64,000 bases of DNA from Austropuccinia psidii (Eukaryota > Basidiomycota > Pucciniomycetes > Pucciniales > Sphaerophragmiaceae): positions 4,559,888 through 4,623,887 of the forward strand of contig JALGQZ010000014.1 of the NCBI GenBank assembly GCA_023105745.1. Direction: 5' to 3'. The notes beneath the pieces were generated by a model. The model searched no databases, was not told the origin of the DNA, and was given only the letters and a program-made list of their open reading frames with translations. The position numbers and the translations under genes were made by a program. Each line of letters begins with the position of its first letter. Within the stretch, counting starts at the first letter, position 1. Of this stretch, positions 45,360-57,531 are shown piece by piece.

Positions 45360-46605
45360 AAAAAATCTCAAAGGCCAAGAATATCAGTATTTTCAAAATG
45401 ATGGACAATTTGACAAAGTATTCTTATTCAAAATATTCCAAAAACATTTAGGAAGATAATAATACAAATAAATCAAATATATTCATTAACTGGGGAAAAA
45501 GTCTCCAGGGATGAAAAGGTGGCCAGTATATGTAACAATTTTGAAAAACTCATCCTGGAGGGTTGATCACCCAGCTGTATTGAATTTTTGGGGTAAAACA
45601 GATCTGGCCATCTTGAGAATTGTGCTGTGCCTTGAATTGCCACAGGGAATATGAATCAGGCCGAAATTGCCAATACCATACAGGTTTCCTGAATATAGCC
45701 TGTATGGACCAACTGAGTTGTCCAGGGAGTTCTGGATTTCTTGATGCCTTGAGAACTGATTTGATAATTGACAGCCTCTTGAGGTTCCCTTGAATAATCC
45801 TGGGCCAGTATTCCCTTGGGGGAATACTATTGAAAAGAAAAGGCCAACACCTGAAGGGTGTGGTGTTTAGTGTCCTCAAATGGGCTTGTGGATACTACCA
45901 TCAGTTGCCAGCTTGAGTAACTTGGGTCTTCCTTTTAAATAGACTTATAGGCTGGTGATGTGACATGAAATGAACTAATTGAGTCCTGAAGATGTCACCT
46001 TTGGATTTCTGAGAAAATTGGTGAATAATGGTTTATAATAATATATATGCCCCATTCCTGGGTCTTGCAGCATAGGGTACATGGTTTAGAGGAACCCCTT
46101 GTGGAAGTTAGCTGGTGGGCTCTGGGGGTTGCTAGAGGCAATGAGTGGAATCCTGGGGGTCCATTGTCCATTTTGGGTCCTTTGAGGATTTGGCCAAATT
46201 TGGGATCAGGTGGGCCCACTTCTCTGACCCATCGGCCCCTTTTTGCCATATTGAATTTAGGCCAAAAGGGGCCTAAATGTTCCCACAGCCTGCGGTTTGT
46301 GGGTTGTAGATGCCTTAGGGGGATTTCAATAGCCCAAAAAGGCCATTTAGCCCGCAAACCCCCTAATTAAAGGAGGTGGGCCAGAGGCCCTGGAGATGAA
46401 TGGAAGGTAAAAAGACCCCCTAGGCCCAAAATCAATGCGATTGGCCTGGGGTTTGGTGAGGTGGGAAATTGGCCAAAAGGGCCAATAGAGCAGGATATGG
46501 CCAGAATAGGGGTGTGTGGCCCAAAGGCCATTTAACACCACTAGAGGCCAATTGGCCAGAATTTCCATAAACACCAATTGGGGTTTTTTCCCCATGGTTG
46601 TGACA
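45360..46605 (-). repeat. E 3' LTR, outer end lost
   Basis: The inner end reads CCATGGTTGTGACA, matching the D and F LTR ends. The AACTGGGGAAAAAGTCTCC hairpin block and the CAGTATATGT stretch align with F. The TGTCACAG start is not found. Between 46100 and 46580 it carries many GGCC motifs. ORFs within are not protein-like. Confidence 0.7.
46546..46557. other. Palindrome GGCCAATTGGCC
   Basis: A perfect 12-bp palindrome near the LTR end. Very similar GGCCAATTTGGCC occurs in solo LTR F (51055-51067) and at the end of the D tandem array (30093-30105). Confidence 0.6.
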
Positions 46606-47330
46606 GTATTTCCACCACCTTTAATGATGAGCTCCTGAGTGCCAAGACAATGTAAAAGCCTTTTGGGGCTGTTGAAAAGGATTGGACATAGGAGTTCCAG
46701 AGGTGTCAAAGCTTGAAGATGTATTTGATAACTGATGAGAGGATGGAGTATGGATTGAGGTTGAATTGGTCTTCCTTTGAAAGTTGGCTTTTTACTTGGA
46801 AGAATTGAGTTAAAATAAAGGTTTCGCGTTGAGATCATGAAGAAAGGAAAGCTTTTTAAGCAATTTATTGAAGTAAAAAGAATGAAAATAAATAGAGAAA
46901 AAATGAAATTTTGAGGAGGTTCCAATTTTGATCACTGAGGTTGAGTACGTAATTGAATTGGCAAAGGAACTGGAAAAGAAGATTCATGCCAGGTGCTCAC
47001 AGAGTGGCAAATGTAAAACTTACTTTTGGAAGTTACCAATCACTCCAGTGCCATAAAATTAACACAAACTTGCTGAAGGCATGACTTGGAATGGGGAAGA
47101 CTTCAAAATTCAATTGAAAAGTGAATGTTCCATTTTCCCTTGGGAAAATGGCCATCAGAGTTGGAATTGCGGTTGAAGGCTTGGCCAGTGATCTTCTTCC
47201 AAAAATTGACAAGTTCTCATACAGTGGCCAAGGTGATTCTTCCAAGAAAAGGTTAGAATAAGTCTAAAGTTGCATATGAGGAGTGGGGCTTATGTTTGGT
47301 GATTCCTCTCCCCACCAAGCACCATAATTA
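46606..47330 (-). other. E 3' untranslated region with duplicated module
   Basis: A purine-rich AAAGGTGGTGGAAATAC (minus strand) abuts the LTR. Two copies of the D-type module lie at about 46993-47060 and 47214-47335, the second directly after the chromodomain end. No gene is supported. Confidence 0.6.
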
Positions 47331-48180
47331 AAATAAAGCTCTTGAAGGATCTTGGTCTGGTTGTCAGGATCTAATTGATGAAAATCTTTGAAAAGCTCAG
47401 GGAAACTCTTCAGTTTTTCAGCTTGTTCCCAAGTGGATCTTTTTGGTTCTTAACTGAAACCTTGACATTCCACCAGATACCATAATTTTCCTCTTTTGAG
47501 CTTTCAATCCAGTATTTGGGAGACTTCCCATTCCTTCTTTTCTTCAATAATTATTGTAGGATTAGGCTCTTGATGCCAATTTGGGATTGTTGATTTCTTC
47601 ACTTGTTCAAGGTGGGAAATATGGAAGAGAAGGGGAATAGATTTCTATTGAGATGTAAGCTTGAGATGGTAAGAATAATTTCTGACTTTCTTCAAGATTG
47701 GAAAAGGACCCAGCCATCTTTTTGACAGTTTTTTGGTGGCTCTTGTTGATTTTTTGTTGTTGGAGGAGAGCCATACCATTTCACCAGGATTGAAAACAGG
47801 TGTACTTTCTCTAATTTCATCTTAATACCTCTTAAATCTATTTATCACAACTGCAAGTTCTTTCTTGACATATTGCCTTACTGATTGGATTTTTGTTGAT
47901 AACTTTCCTACAGGAGTTTCTTGAGTAATATGAACTAATTCAAACTGAGGATCTATTCCCTAAAAGTGAAAAACTGGTATTGTTTTCCTAGAAAGTGGTC
48001 AGAGTTATTGTAGGCAAATTGAGCCAGACAGTGCCAGGTGTGCCAATCATCTTGATGGTAACTAACATATATCCAAAGTTACTGATCTAGCATCTGATTT
48101 ACCCTATCTGTCTGTCTATCAGTTTCAGGATGGTAAGCAGTTGACAGATATCTTAAGATCCTGAGCTTCTGAGATAAATT
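47331..48180 (-). pseudogene. E integrase C terminus and chromodomain, decayed
   Basis: Minus-strand translation shows KKEWEVSQILD, then KLKRGKLWYLVECQGF and STWEQAEKL. This is the D chromodomain with the WKGF tryptophan changed to Cys and two stops. Upstream (47640-48180) the LPQ-rich linker and AWLPLAQFAYNN-like part are recognisable but broken. Confidence 0.75.
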
Positions 48181-48186
48181 GGTCCA

Positions 48187-48990
48187 TTAAGAAAAAAGAA
48201 AAAGAGAACCTCTATCATTCACAATGCTTGTAGGCAGGCCATGCTTTGTAGAAATATTTTTGATGAATAAATGGGCCAAATCCAGTGAAGTGATTGAAGA
48301 CATTCTTGGAAAGAAATTTTCCATTTTTGAGAATCTGTCCACTATGAGAAGAATTGAGTCAAAGCAATTGGACAGTTGAAATTGAGTGATGAAGTCAATT
48401 GAGAGACAAATCCAAGGACCATTTGGAATTGGAAGAGTTTTGAGTAATCCAAAATTCTTGTGAGCACTGTTGACAGGATCAAACATGATACTTGATGGAT
48501 TTAGTCATGCTGAATCAGTGGAAATCCCAGTTGAAAATTTTGAAAGTATTCTCTTGGCCAGGGTGGCCAGGTATAGGAGATTCATGACAGTTTTGAATTA
48601 TTCTGAGTTGAATTGTGGGGTCATTTGGGACCACTGCCTAATCTTTGAAGATAATTTGGGAAGAGGGATAAACAGAATAATCTTAAACAGATTTACCTTT
48701 GCCAAAATCTTTCCATAATTCCATTTGAATTGAGTCAATCAAATTTGAAAAAGATTACACATTGACTGCAAATAATCTTGAGTTTTGGACTTCATCTTGT
48801 TTGATGAGTTGTTGAAAATTCATTGGATTCTTGCTGATGAAATTCTGACCCCTCTCTGGGTATATTTTGTGTTGATGTGACAGGGAGTCCAGAAGAGTAG
48901 CCAGGAAGCCAGGGAAGTAAGTGATTTAGAAATGGAATTCAGAGAGGAATTCAGCCCAGTGAGCTTGATGTCAAATGAGAACCTTGGAGG
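48187..48990 (-). pseudogene. E integrase core, zinc domain and RNase H end
   Basis: The best piece reads KNFGLLKTLPIPNGPW, LSIDFITQFQL (first Asp) and HGLPTSIVNDRGSLF (second Asp kept). It continues upstream through degraded HHCC sequence to FISKNP and the RNase H end near 48900. Stops and frame changes are frequent. Confidence 0.75.
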
Positions 48991-49536
48991 TCATTAAGTA
49001 TTGAAGAGAGGAGTGATTGGTGAAAACTTCAAAAGGAAAGGAGAGAGAAAGAATAAAATCCTGCCACTTCTTGAGAGCCCATACTATGCCAAGGAGTTCC
49101 TTTTCATGAATCTAATAGTTGAACTCTGCTGGAATATGGATGCAGCTATCAAATGCAAGGGAATGTGTTCCTGGGTCAGTTCTCTGACTCAGTACAGCAC
49201 TCAAAGCACAATCTGATTCATTTGTCTCTATAATGGTGGGTAGAGAAGGATTGAAGCAGTAGTGAAATCCTCTTGGAGTTAATTAAACTGTCTTTGAACT
49301 TCCTCATTGAGGGGAAAAACTGGATCTTATTGAGGAATTTTGTTAGTGAAATAATAGTCTTTGAATAATTCTTCATTAAATTCCAGTAGAAATTTGCAAA
49401 ACTGAGGAATTATTTAAGACCTTTGAGGTTTCTTGGAGGAGGCCAATTGATAGCTTGCTGGACTTTTTCTTGGTCAATCTTGAGCCCTTCGGAAGAAACA
49501 ACATAACATCAATATTGTGCATTTGAGACATGGAAG
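48991..49536 (-). pseudogene. E RNase H and RT thumb, part after solo LTR
   Basis: Recognisable as FEVFTNHSSLQYLMTSKVLISHQAHWAEF: the RNase H Asp of D (LTDH) is Asn here. IVWALKKWQDF lies before it. Nearer the LTR come NWPPPRNLKGLK and FANFYWNLMKNYSK, the RT thumb. The RT frame stops at the inserted LTR and resumes at 51161. Confidence 0.75.
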
Positions 49537-51160
49537 TGTCACAGGGGCTCTTGGAAAGAACAACAAGAGTGGCCTGGCACTCAGCAATCAGGGAACTCAC
49601 TTGGAAGACTGCAAAAGAATAAACAAAATAAAAAAATAAAAAATTTAATTTCTCTAAGAAGAATGCAAGTACAAACATTAGATGCAATAAGAGAAATGGG
49701 AAGCCAAATGGCCAAAGAGCCAACCAAGTAAGTCCTTAATCACTGTTTCAACCTTCCAAAATTAACAATGGAATTGGTAAGGATATGACCACCAAATATC
49801 CATTGATAGGTGAAGAAAGAAAAGAGAAAAGGTGCTAAATGACTGACTTGATAATATCAGTATTCACTCAAAAAAATGGTAATATAAATAAAGATAAAAT
49901 ATAATCAAAATATATTAATTAACTGGGGGAAAAACTCCCCAGCGTCAGAGGAGGCTGGTATATGTGAAACGTTCAGAGCTTGACTCCTTCAGGCTGGCAG
50001 CTGGTCTGTATTGAATACTGGAAGCTGTATTGATTGTCTGATTGAGTGTATACCTTGCCAGATTGGGAAATGAACTGTGTTGAATGATTTTCCAATAGGG
50101 TATGATTGAAATACAGGTCTCGATGAATCCAGACTTTATTGAAATGAATGTGGTTTCCAAGCTGGATTGATGGAGAATTGACACTTGACAACTTGTTTTG
50201 GAACTACCTCTTGAATATCCCTTGAAAATGAATAGCCAGTATTCCCTTGGAGGAATACTGTGAGTGAGAATAACCATTTAATTCTTGATGGCGTCATTGG
50301 TATTTGAGATTATGACACTTGCCCTTGAGCCTTGATGAATCCTCTGGAAGGCGTACCTTGATGACCTGTTGAAAATTTGAAATAACCATTTGAAATCGCC
50401 GCCATTGGATTGCTGCTGAAAAAGCTGCATAATGGTGTATAACACCACATATGGTACTTTTGGGTATGGAAGGTTGAAATGGGCTAAAGGTCTTTTGAGG
50501 TGATGTCAGGAGGGTATAAATGAAATTTGGGTTTTAGAATGCTTCAGAGGTGAGAAAGTACCTTTTGAGTGATTTGGCAATTTTGTGTTTTGTTGGCTAA
50601 ATACAGCTAATACAGCTTTGAAACTGTATTTGCATCAAGGTGCACAAAAATGCGCAAAAGTGCACAAAATGCACAAAATGCACAAATCTGGCAGTTAAGC
50701 CCCAAAAGACCTGATATGACCTTTTGAGTATATTTCACATAATACATGAGAAATATGGCCTAAATGGCTTGATACAGCCAAATGCGCAAAAGTGCACAAA
50801 ATGCATCACAGTGCACAAAATGCATCAGAGTGCGCAAACTGTTTCAAAGTGTGCAAAATGCAGCAAAGTGCACAAACTGTATTTATAGCTTAAAAAGCCA
50901 AATACAGGCTTTTGGGATGTATTTTTCCTGTTGTATGGAAAATACCCAAGATTCCCAAAAGCAAAGAGACAGCCTAGAATGGCTTGATGATAGTGAAGGG
51001 GCCAGGTTGGCCCCAGATGATAAAGTGACCATTAAGGCCATAAAACATGACAATGGCCAATTTGGCCAATGATTATAGATAGGCCAAATTGCCATATATT
51101 GGATATGGCATGAATATGCCAAATTGAGGTCCAAGAGGGTGGATTTCCATGGTTGTGACA
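49537..51160 (-). mobile_element. Solo LTR F inside E RT gene, with GGAAG duplication
   Basis: It starts TGTCACAG and ends TTGTGACA, and is flanked on both sides by GGAAG (49532-49536 and 51161-51165). Removing it and one GGAAG rejoins the E sequence in line with D (GACATGGAAGAGGCAC versus GGCATGGAATACACAC). It resembles the D LTR at its ends but is 1.6 kb long. Direction is assigned by matching D. It is the clearest target-site duplication in the window. Confidence 0.95.
50640..50885. repeat. TGCGCAAAA/TGCACAAAA repeat cluster in solo LTR F
   Basis: About 15 short units (AATGCGCAAAAGTGCACAAA style, some as AATGCATCAGAG) in two clusters. The same motif builds the tandem array in the 3' UTR of D. 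Confidence 0.7.
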
Positions 51161-51960
51161 GGAAGAGGCACTTGAATCCCTTGCAAAAAATATTATTGGC
51201 TCTGAGTCTGGCAAGAACAATGGACACATTAGTGACATGTTCTTCCTCAGACTTGGAAAAAACCATAATATAATCTAAATGAACAACTACATAGACATCT
51301 AGAAGAGCAGAGAAACTATCATTCAAAAGATTTTAAAAAGAGGCAGGAGAATTGGTGAGCCAAAATTGCATAACCAAGTACTCATGACTTTCATATTTAG
51401 TTCTAAATGATGTCAAAGGTTCATCACCTTCCTTGATTCAGAGGAGGTTATATGCATCAGGTGAATCAATCTTGCAGAAGATAGAAGAACCATTAAAAAA
51501 TAAGGAGCTTATTCATAGGAGGAACAGAATACTTGTTCTTCCTGGTGACAGAATTTAGTTTGTGGTAATAAAAACACAAATGGAGGCCACCATATTTCTA
51601 TTTGACAAAGAGGAAAGGTGCTCCTGTTGAAGAGGATCTTGGCTGGATGAAATCTTTCTCTAAAATATCTGAAATGTATTCCCTTAGTGTCTCTGACTCT
51701 TGATTTGACAATTAGTAGATAACCCAAACTGGAGGTAGAGATGCCTCTAGTTCAATGTGATGATTAAAGGCACAGTGATGAGGCAGATTTTCTGCTTTAA
51801 CCTCGGAGAAGACATCCAAATAGTGGTTATAAGCAGAATGAACAATCTCAATCACATCTTCAATTTATTCTGGCTATTCCTCCAGGAAGTCATGATAAGA
51901 TGAAGGAGGAGGGCCCACATTCACATGGAAGAGATGAAGTAAAGTTATAGAATTATCTTC
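51161..51960 (-). pseudogene. E reverse transcriptase, first part
   Basis: Homology to [56 protein letters not shown]. The catalytic YLDD is HLDY, so the second active-site Asp is gone. Several stops are present. It continues past the solo LTR. Confidence 0.82.
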
Positions 51961-52095
51961 TCCAACACCTTTTATCTCTTTAAAGACGTCATTTCTAGAG
52001 GATAGTAATTACCAATAGGAATTAAACAAAGGAATTTGGACAGAGGTGGGAAATTATGGTTTTCTAGAATCACCAACAACAGCTGCACATTTATT

Positions 52096-52683
52096 TCAAG
52101 AAGAAAAGTCATTAATGGAAGATTTAGAAGGATAATAATAGTCCTTATTATCTGGATGAATAGTTATCAGCCCTTGCATCCAATCAATAGATGGATTCAG
52201 ATTATTAAGAAAGTCAAATCCCAATATGAGGTCTTCTCCCTTGGGCATATCAATTACGGAAAAGTCCCATTCAAAGCTTGGGAAGGATGAAATCTCAACC
52301 ATATATTTATTATGGTGAGTCACAAATAAACAAGGGGACTCTGAGGAGTCCAAAGCTATAAGAGGAATTTTCTCTGGGAGTTTGTACATGGTCAAAGAAT
52401 ACTCGTGAGCAAACCTATTTTGAACAAATGAGTCGGTAGCACCAGAATCAATGATAATACCATAAAGCACATCATAAAGAGAAGAAAAAACAAAAAAATT
52501 AAGGGAATTTTTGACACCAGTATTCAGAATGCACAATTGTGCTGTGGATGGAAAATAGTGAATACCATTTGACACAACATGATCTTCACTCAGGCTTTGC
52601 CTGGCTTGGAAATCTTGCTTCTGGTTGGATAAGCTAGTTTTGAGGTGTTTTGATAAAAGCCTCAATACTATTCTTCCCAGCAC
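52096..52683 (-). pseudogene. E aspartic protease
   Basis: IIDSGATDSFVQNRF is the active site and LILGFDFLNNLNPSIDWMQG the C-terminal motif, close to D. The 195-codon frame begins in the Gag tail after a frame change. It is one of the better preserved parts of E. Confidence 0.85.
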
Positions 52684-53640
52684 AATAGGGGTACAAGCCC
52701 TCCTTTATTCTCCTTTGCTTTTCAGCAGCCATCAATTTGCTTTCCTTATTCAAGAGGGAAGAATGGGGCTTTTCCCTTTTCAGAACCCTGAAATTCTTCT
52801 TCTTATGACCTGAGCTCAAACAATTTTGATTGTGAGAAGAACTAGACTTTGAGCATTCAGTCTTCTTTTCTTGATGATTATTCTTGTCCTTCTGCCTCTA
52901 ATGGTACCTGGTATGAAGTTCCAGGGTAATTTCCATTAACTCTTCAAGAGAATCAATTTTTGAAGGATGGGAGGCAAATTTATCCAGAATTCTGGAAGCC
53001 AGTCCCTTCCTGAAATGATGAATGTGATCCCTTTCACTCCAATCCCCAATTATTGAGACCAAACTCCTGAAATCAGAAATTTATAAAGAAACATGACCTC
53101 CTTCCTTCATTTGAAGACAATCCAGCCCTGCTTCAGCTTCTGTAACTTCATTTGTATCCCTAAATAAAGTAAATAGTTTGGATTTAAATAAGGCCTAGTT
53201 ATTGAGGAGGTCGTTCAGGTGTTTATTAGTTAAGTTGGAAATATAAGGCTCACTCCTGTTTGCATTCCTACCAGTGAGAAAGCAGGTTGCATAAAGATCT
53301 TTCTTCCTGTCTTCAGAGAGATTTGCCTTTTCATTATGAAAAATAAGTTAGAAAGACTGAATAAAACATCTGACTTTGAAAGATCAGTCTGGTGCCTTTA
53401 TAGAGGGATTCTTGAGCGCTGGTGGTCTTGGAGCTTCAGAAGATGAGGCATCTTCAAGATTGGTCATAATTTGAGGCATTTTTTGCATGATGGCCAATAA
53501 GAATGGTTCTGACTGACAAGAAACAGGCAGATTGACTGGGCTAGCCTTGGCCCTCCAGTACCTTTAGATTCCCCACAGGAGCAGGGGAAGCCTCAGTACC
53601 ATCACACCCTTTCTTGAGAGAAGCCAGAATTGAAACTTGA
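52634..53640 (-). pseudogene. E Gag with ruined zinc knuckle
   Basis: Fragments align with D: GDWSERDHIHHFRKGLASRIL, SLEELMEITLELHTRYH (then a stop), SSLLNKESKLMAAEKQRRIKEGL. The knuckle reads YPYCAGKNSIEAF, so first Cys, His and last Cys are all lost. The N-terminal part (53200-53640) is recognisable only in short runs such as FLTGRNA. Confidence 0.75.
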
Positions 53641-54530
53641 AGGCAATATCAAAGAAAATCTCTTGAGGAAAATCAACATCAGTAACCTTCTTTAAGTAAA
53701 ACATTCAGCAATGAATCTTGGAGGATAAATGAATCAAATAATTCAAATAAATAATTCTTGAGGTAAACCAATCAATAATCAATTCAATTCAATTAAAATG
53801 AAATCAAATGGAATATTCTAGTCAATCAATCTTGAGGTTAACATCAAATTCTTTCAAATCAATCAATCAAAATGAAATTAAGGGAAAATCTTCCTGTAAA
53901 TTGGTAAGGCTTGACTATGAAGCAATAAGTAAATATTACAAATATTTCCCTTATTTTGCTATGTATTTCCTCATTAATTCAATGAATAAAATAAAGAATA
54001 ATAAGCTAATAAAGAATTATTATAATAATGGCATAAAATTATTCTATTATTGAATAAATATAATAATATAATTTATGTTACAAAAATATAATATAATAAA
54101 AAAACATATTAATATATTTAAAGCTCTTTATTATTGTTACCAACAAAAAAGGAAGCCATGAAAGATTTTTTTTAATAATAAAAAATAATCAATAGCAATA
54201 ATATTACCAATATTCATATTATATATTAATACAAATACTATTTATATTGATAAATGTATTATTAAAAGTAATAACAGAGAGACATAATTATAAAGGAGAA
54301 CTGAATCTACTTTTAACACTTAATATAATAATTTTCAAAGATTTTTCACCAAAAAATGTAAATACAACTTATTTAAATTGTGTTTACAAAGATAAAATAA
54401 GAGAAATTACAGATATTCTTAATTTTATGTGGAAAATAGGATTTATAGAGAAATATAACAAAAATAATTAAACAATTGAATTAATCACATCAATATGTGA
54501 TTATTGGAATAAGGATTACCTTTGGTATTT
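53641..54530. other. E leader and unassigned AT-rich DNA
   Basis: Up to about 53880 there are CAATCAAT/CTTGAGG repeats like the D leader. From about 54060 the sequence is extremely AT-rich. A 74-codon plus-strand frame at 54247-54471 (with FKDFSPKNVNTTYLNCVYKD) is more protein-like than its surroundings but matches nothing I know. Confidence 0.4.
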
Positions 54531-54633
54531 GATAATATAAAAGATTTATGTATAAACAATAAAACTTTTGCCTTTTTGTTTAGTGTTTTATTGTTTTGGA
54601 TGCATCTAAGGAGGAAATAGAGTAAAAAGAGGT

Positions 54634-54642
54634 CTATTTATA
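54634..54642 (-). promoter_or_regulatory. TATA box in family H LTR
   Basis: TATAAATAG on the minus strand, with an AATAAAAC polyadenylation-like signal about 50 bases downstream, the order expected in an LTR. Confidence 0.5.
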
Positions 54643-55248
54643 GTAAATTCCTTCTTTCTAGAGTCCAAAAGGCTTCTAGTAGAGGTTTGCTGATGGTATC
54701 GGCTGGGATTTATTAGTATTTTAAGTCTTAGTGATGATTAAATCATAATCAAACCATCTTATCTCATTATTGCGCCATTATTTAGAGTTACCACTATAAC
54801 TCCAAGTTTAATGACATCATAGGGTTGGCGGAAACCTAAAATTTGTGTATTTCTTAGCATTAATAATAATCTAATAGTATTAACCAGTTATATCACTTAT
54901 ATGACTGTCAAACCTAAAATAAGACTACAATGAGTGATCATAAATGATCAATTTTAAGCTTACACTTTGATCATTAATATATTTTAGGTTATACACCCAA
55001 AGGTCATTCAGAGAGTGAATTCTTATATCTTGGCATGTTCTCATCAAAATTCCAAGAGAATTTCATTATATCATCAAAACTCTATTTTTCATGATTTTTC
55101 TTGTAACTCTTCTTTTCTGTCAAAATTTACTATTTTAAACATCAAACAATGATTTCAGGGGGTTTTAACTTGAATATTATGATAAAAGATAAACAATTAT
55201 TCCCATACAAACTAGTAGAAGGTTAATATCCACTTTATTTTAAGTTTG

Positions 55249-55272
55249 GACCACTTTCACAACAAAGTGGTC
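55249..55272. other. Conserved hairpin in family H LTR, copy 2
   Basis: Arms GACCACTTT and AAAGTGGTC with loop CACAAC, identical to the hairpin in the H copy at the window start. Confidence 0.7.
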
Positions 55273-55526
55273 AACAGCTCTAGAAATTTTGTTCAATAAA
55301 CCCTTACAAGTTATGCCCTTGTTTTTAAATTGTCAAATAAAGCTCATATATATATTCTTAAAGTAATTATGTGATAGCTTCTTTTTTGGTTTAACTCTTG
55401 ATCATGCTTATTTCAGGAGATATGAGCTGAAAACCATGAATGTATGCACTGATCATAAAAGTCCATATATTCAGCTTAATTCCTTAAGTATTAACTTTAG
55501 AGAAATGACATAAAATTGTTTTGCGT

Positions 55527-57393
55527 TGTAGTATTCAATACCTTTTTACCAGTTTCAAGAAATTTTTTGAAAATTAAAGGTTTCAAAAAAATCAATATCA
55601 CAATGACCAATTCAGGAGTTCACCACTGAGAAGACATTATTAAATGACAAAAACACAGTAATAGCAGCAATAGAATGGAGGAAAGGAAGAATTTAGCATT
55701 CAAAATAGTAATAACCAACATATTTCTACAATTAAATAAATAATAGAGGAATACAATCTTATGGAATTATACAAGGAAACCTACATATAATCCTTACAGA
55801 ATCAACAATAGGCTTAATGCATACAGAAACTCAAGATTACATGGGAAAAGTAACATTGTAACATTATATCCACTCTAAATCCATCAGGAAGCTTATATTA
55901 CTAAGAATCCAATACATCAAAAAAAAATCATGTGACACAAGGATCATCTGACAGTATCAAATCCAACTCAATACATCAAAATCCACAAAAATCTTGAAAG
56001 TTACACAACAATACAGGAGCCCAAATAAGACTTATGCAGTCCACATGCATGAGATCTGTACATTACACAGCCACAGTATTATTAAATTTCAACTCAATTA
56101 AAATTCAACTAGCTGCATGCAAGGAAAATAAACTAAAATTTAAAGTACACAGCAATTACAGGAGCAAGAATTTAAAACTCAAGAGATCCCCACATTACAC
56201 AGCATGATTACCTGGAACTAAATAAATATTACAAACAAATTATACATGAGCTTATTCACATCACAACATCTTCATCCTTTACTCACCAGAATTAATTCCT
56301 CAAGGCTGTGAGATCTTACTAAAGCAGTGTAAAGGAGGAGTCATCTGATACTTTTATCAAAATCCCCACCAAGCAAAAACACCTCAATAATAATTTTGAC
56401 CAAACAAATGGTGAAAATATGTGATTCATATGATACTATTCTTAATTTTACACACTAGAATTAATCTCTCAAGGCTGTGCAAGATTACTAATACAGTGTA
56501 ACAGATAGATCATCTGACTTTTGTTACAAAAAATCTACACCAGAAAAATTAACTCAAGGGCAAGAATAAAACTTTACATGGTGATCCCATGGGTACTCCT
56601 CACAACATAAAAGGAGGCCTCTCTCTCACTCATTTTCTCCTCTTCTCCCCATGAATGCAAATAATTATATACCAAGAAGGAGAATAATCATTCATCCCTT
56701 ACTAGTAGGTTAATCTAGACATTATTATTATTAAATTACAACCAAATAGTGGTTTATGAATAGCTGTAGTTAACAGTAGGTCTGCCTATATTATAAATTC
56801 ATCTATTAGTGAAATACTCATATTCAACAAAATATTTATATTATACTCTTCTCACTAGAAGAAAATCTATATCACTATGATTATTATCACAAAATATATT
56901 TTACATATTATCAAAATCATTTACCAACAACAACTATTTAAGCTATCAAGCAATATTATTATATATTATCACTATTACTAAATTTTCTCACATTGAACTA
57001 TTATCCATTAAAACAAAATACCTTCAACAAAAAAAACAACTTAAAATCACCACTCAGTACTATTATATCTATTATTTATCTACTCAACTATTATATTATC
57101 ATCTTGAAAGCACCTACAAATTTATTATTTAAAATTATTATTATTTTATCATAGTCTGATTATTGAATAGGTCTGATAGAGACTTCTGAAAACTCTTCTC
57201 TAGTTGTAAAGCCACAATCTTAAATATTTATTTGTGAGCTCTGTAGGGAGATTGTTTAGTATATTCAGAAGGGAAGCTAAAACACCATTAGCACCCTTGG
57301 TTACAGGATTATTTCAGAAATTCAAAACTGTTTACCTGTGATTTCCCCCTCAAGGACTGCCTTATCCAATCCCACACTAAAAGGAGTTCCACA
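55527..57393 (+). repeat. Family G 5' LTR
   Basis: It begins TGTAGTATTC and ends GGAGTTCCACA, 1867 bp. It matches the solo LTR in A1. Sequence after it is a primer-binding site and gag start, which fixes it as a plus-strand 5' LTR. The A/T-rich middle (56700-57150) is variable between copies, while the TATA area and the last 250 bp are best conserved. Confidence 0.88.
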
Positions 57394-57395
57394 TC

Positions 57396-57412
57396 TGGTG
57401 TCCCAACAGTGG
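57396..57412 (+). promoter_or_regulatory. Family G primer-binding site
   Basis: TGGTGTCCCAACAGTGG begins two bases after the LTR, with the TGG expected of a site complementary to a tRNA CCA end. The tRNA is not identified. It is unlike the sites of A, B and C. Confidence 0.7.
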
Positions 57413-57531
57413 CCATTTCAACTTCAACATTCCATAATCAGTCAATCATCAATAAAGAAAGGAAACTAAACCAACTTACCTTACAACAAAAAACATCATT
57501 TATAAAGAATTAACCATCAAAATATCAATAA

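Larger units (their letters stand above)
45360..54060 (-). mobile_element. Element E: old D-related chromovirus, no 5' LTR visible
   Basis: From high to low coordinates: CAATCAA leader, Gag, protease, RT (split by solo LTR F), RNase H, integrase, chromodomain, 3' UTR with duplicated module, 3' LTR. Similarity to D is clear throughout, with many stops and several lost catalytic residues. The 5' LTR is absent and the outer end of the 3' LTR is not definable. The whole is more decayed than D. Confidence 0.85.
54531..55526 (-). mobile_element. Family H LTR, second copy, cut by family G element
   Basis: From 54787 it aligns with window bases 1-750, including the perfect hairpin. Left of that is LTR-like sequence with TATAAATAG on the minus strand. 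It ends where the family G LTR begins. The remaining H part (equivalent to 750-1084) is not seen before the window end. The left boundary is approximate. Confidence 0.6.

Noticed and set aside
46347..46925. A 192-codon minus-strand frame
   Set aside because: It spans the E LTR/UTR boundary and is not conserved in frame in D or F.
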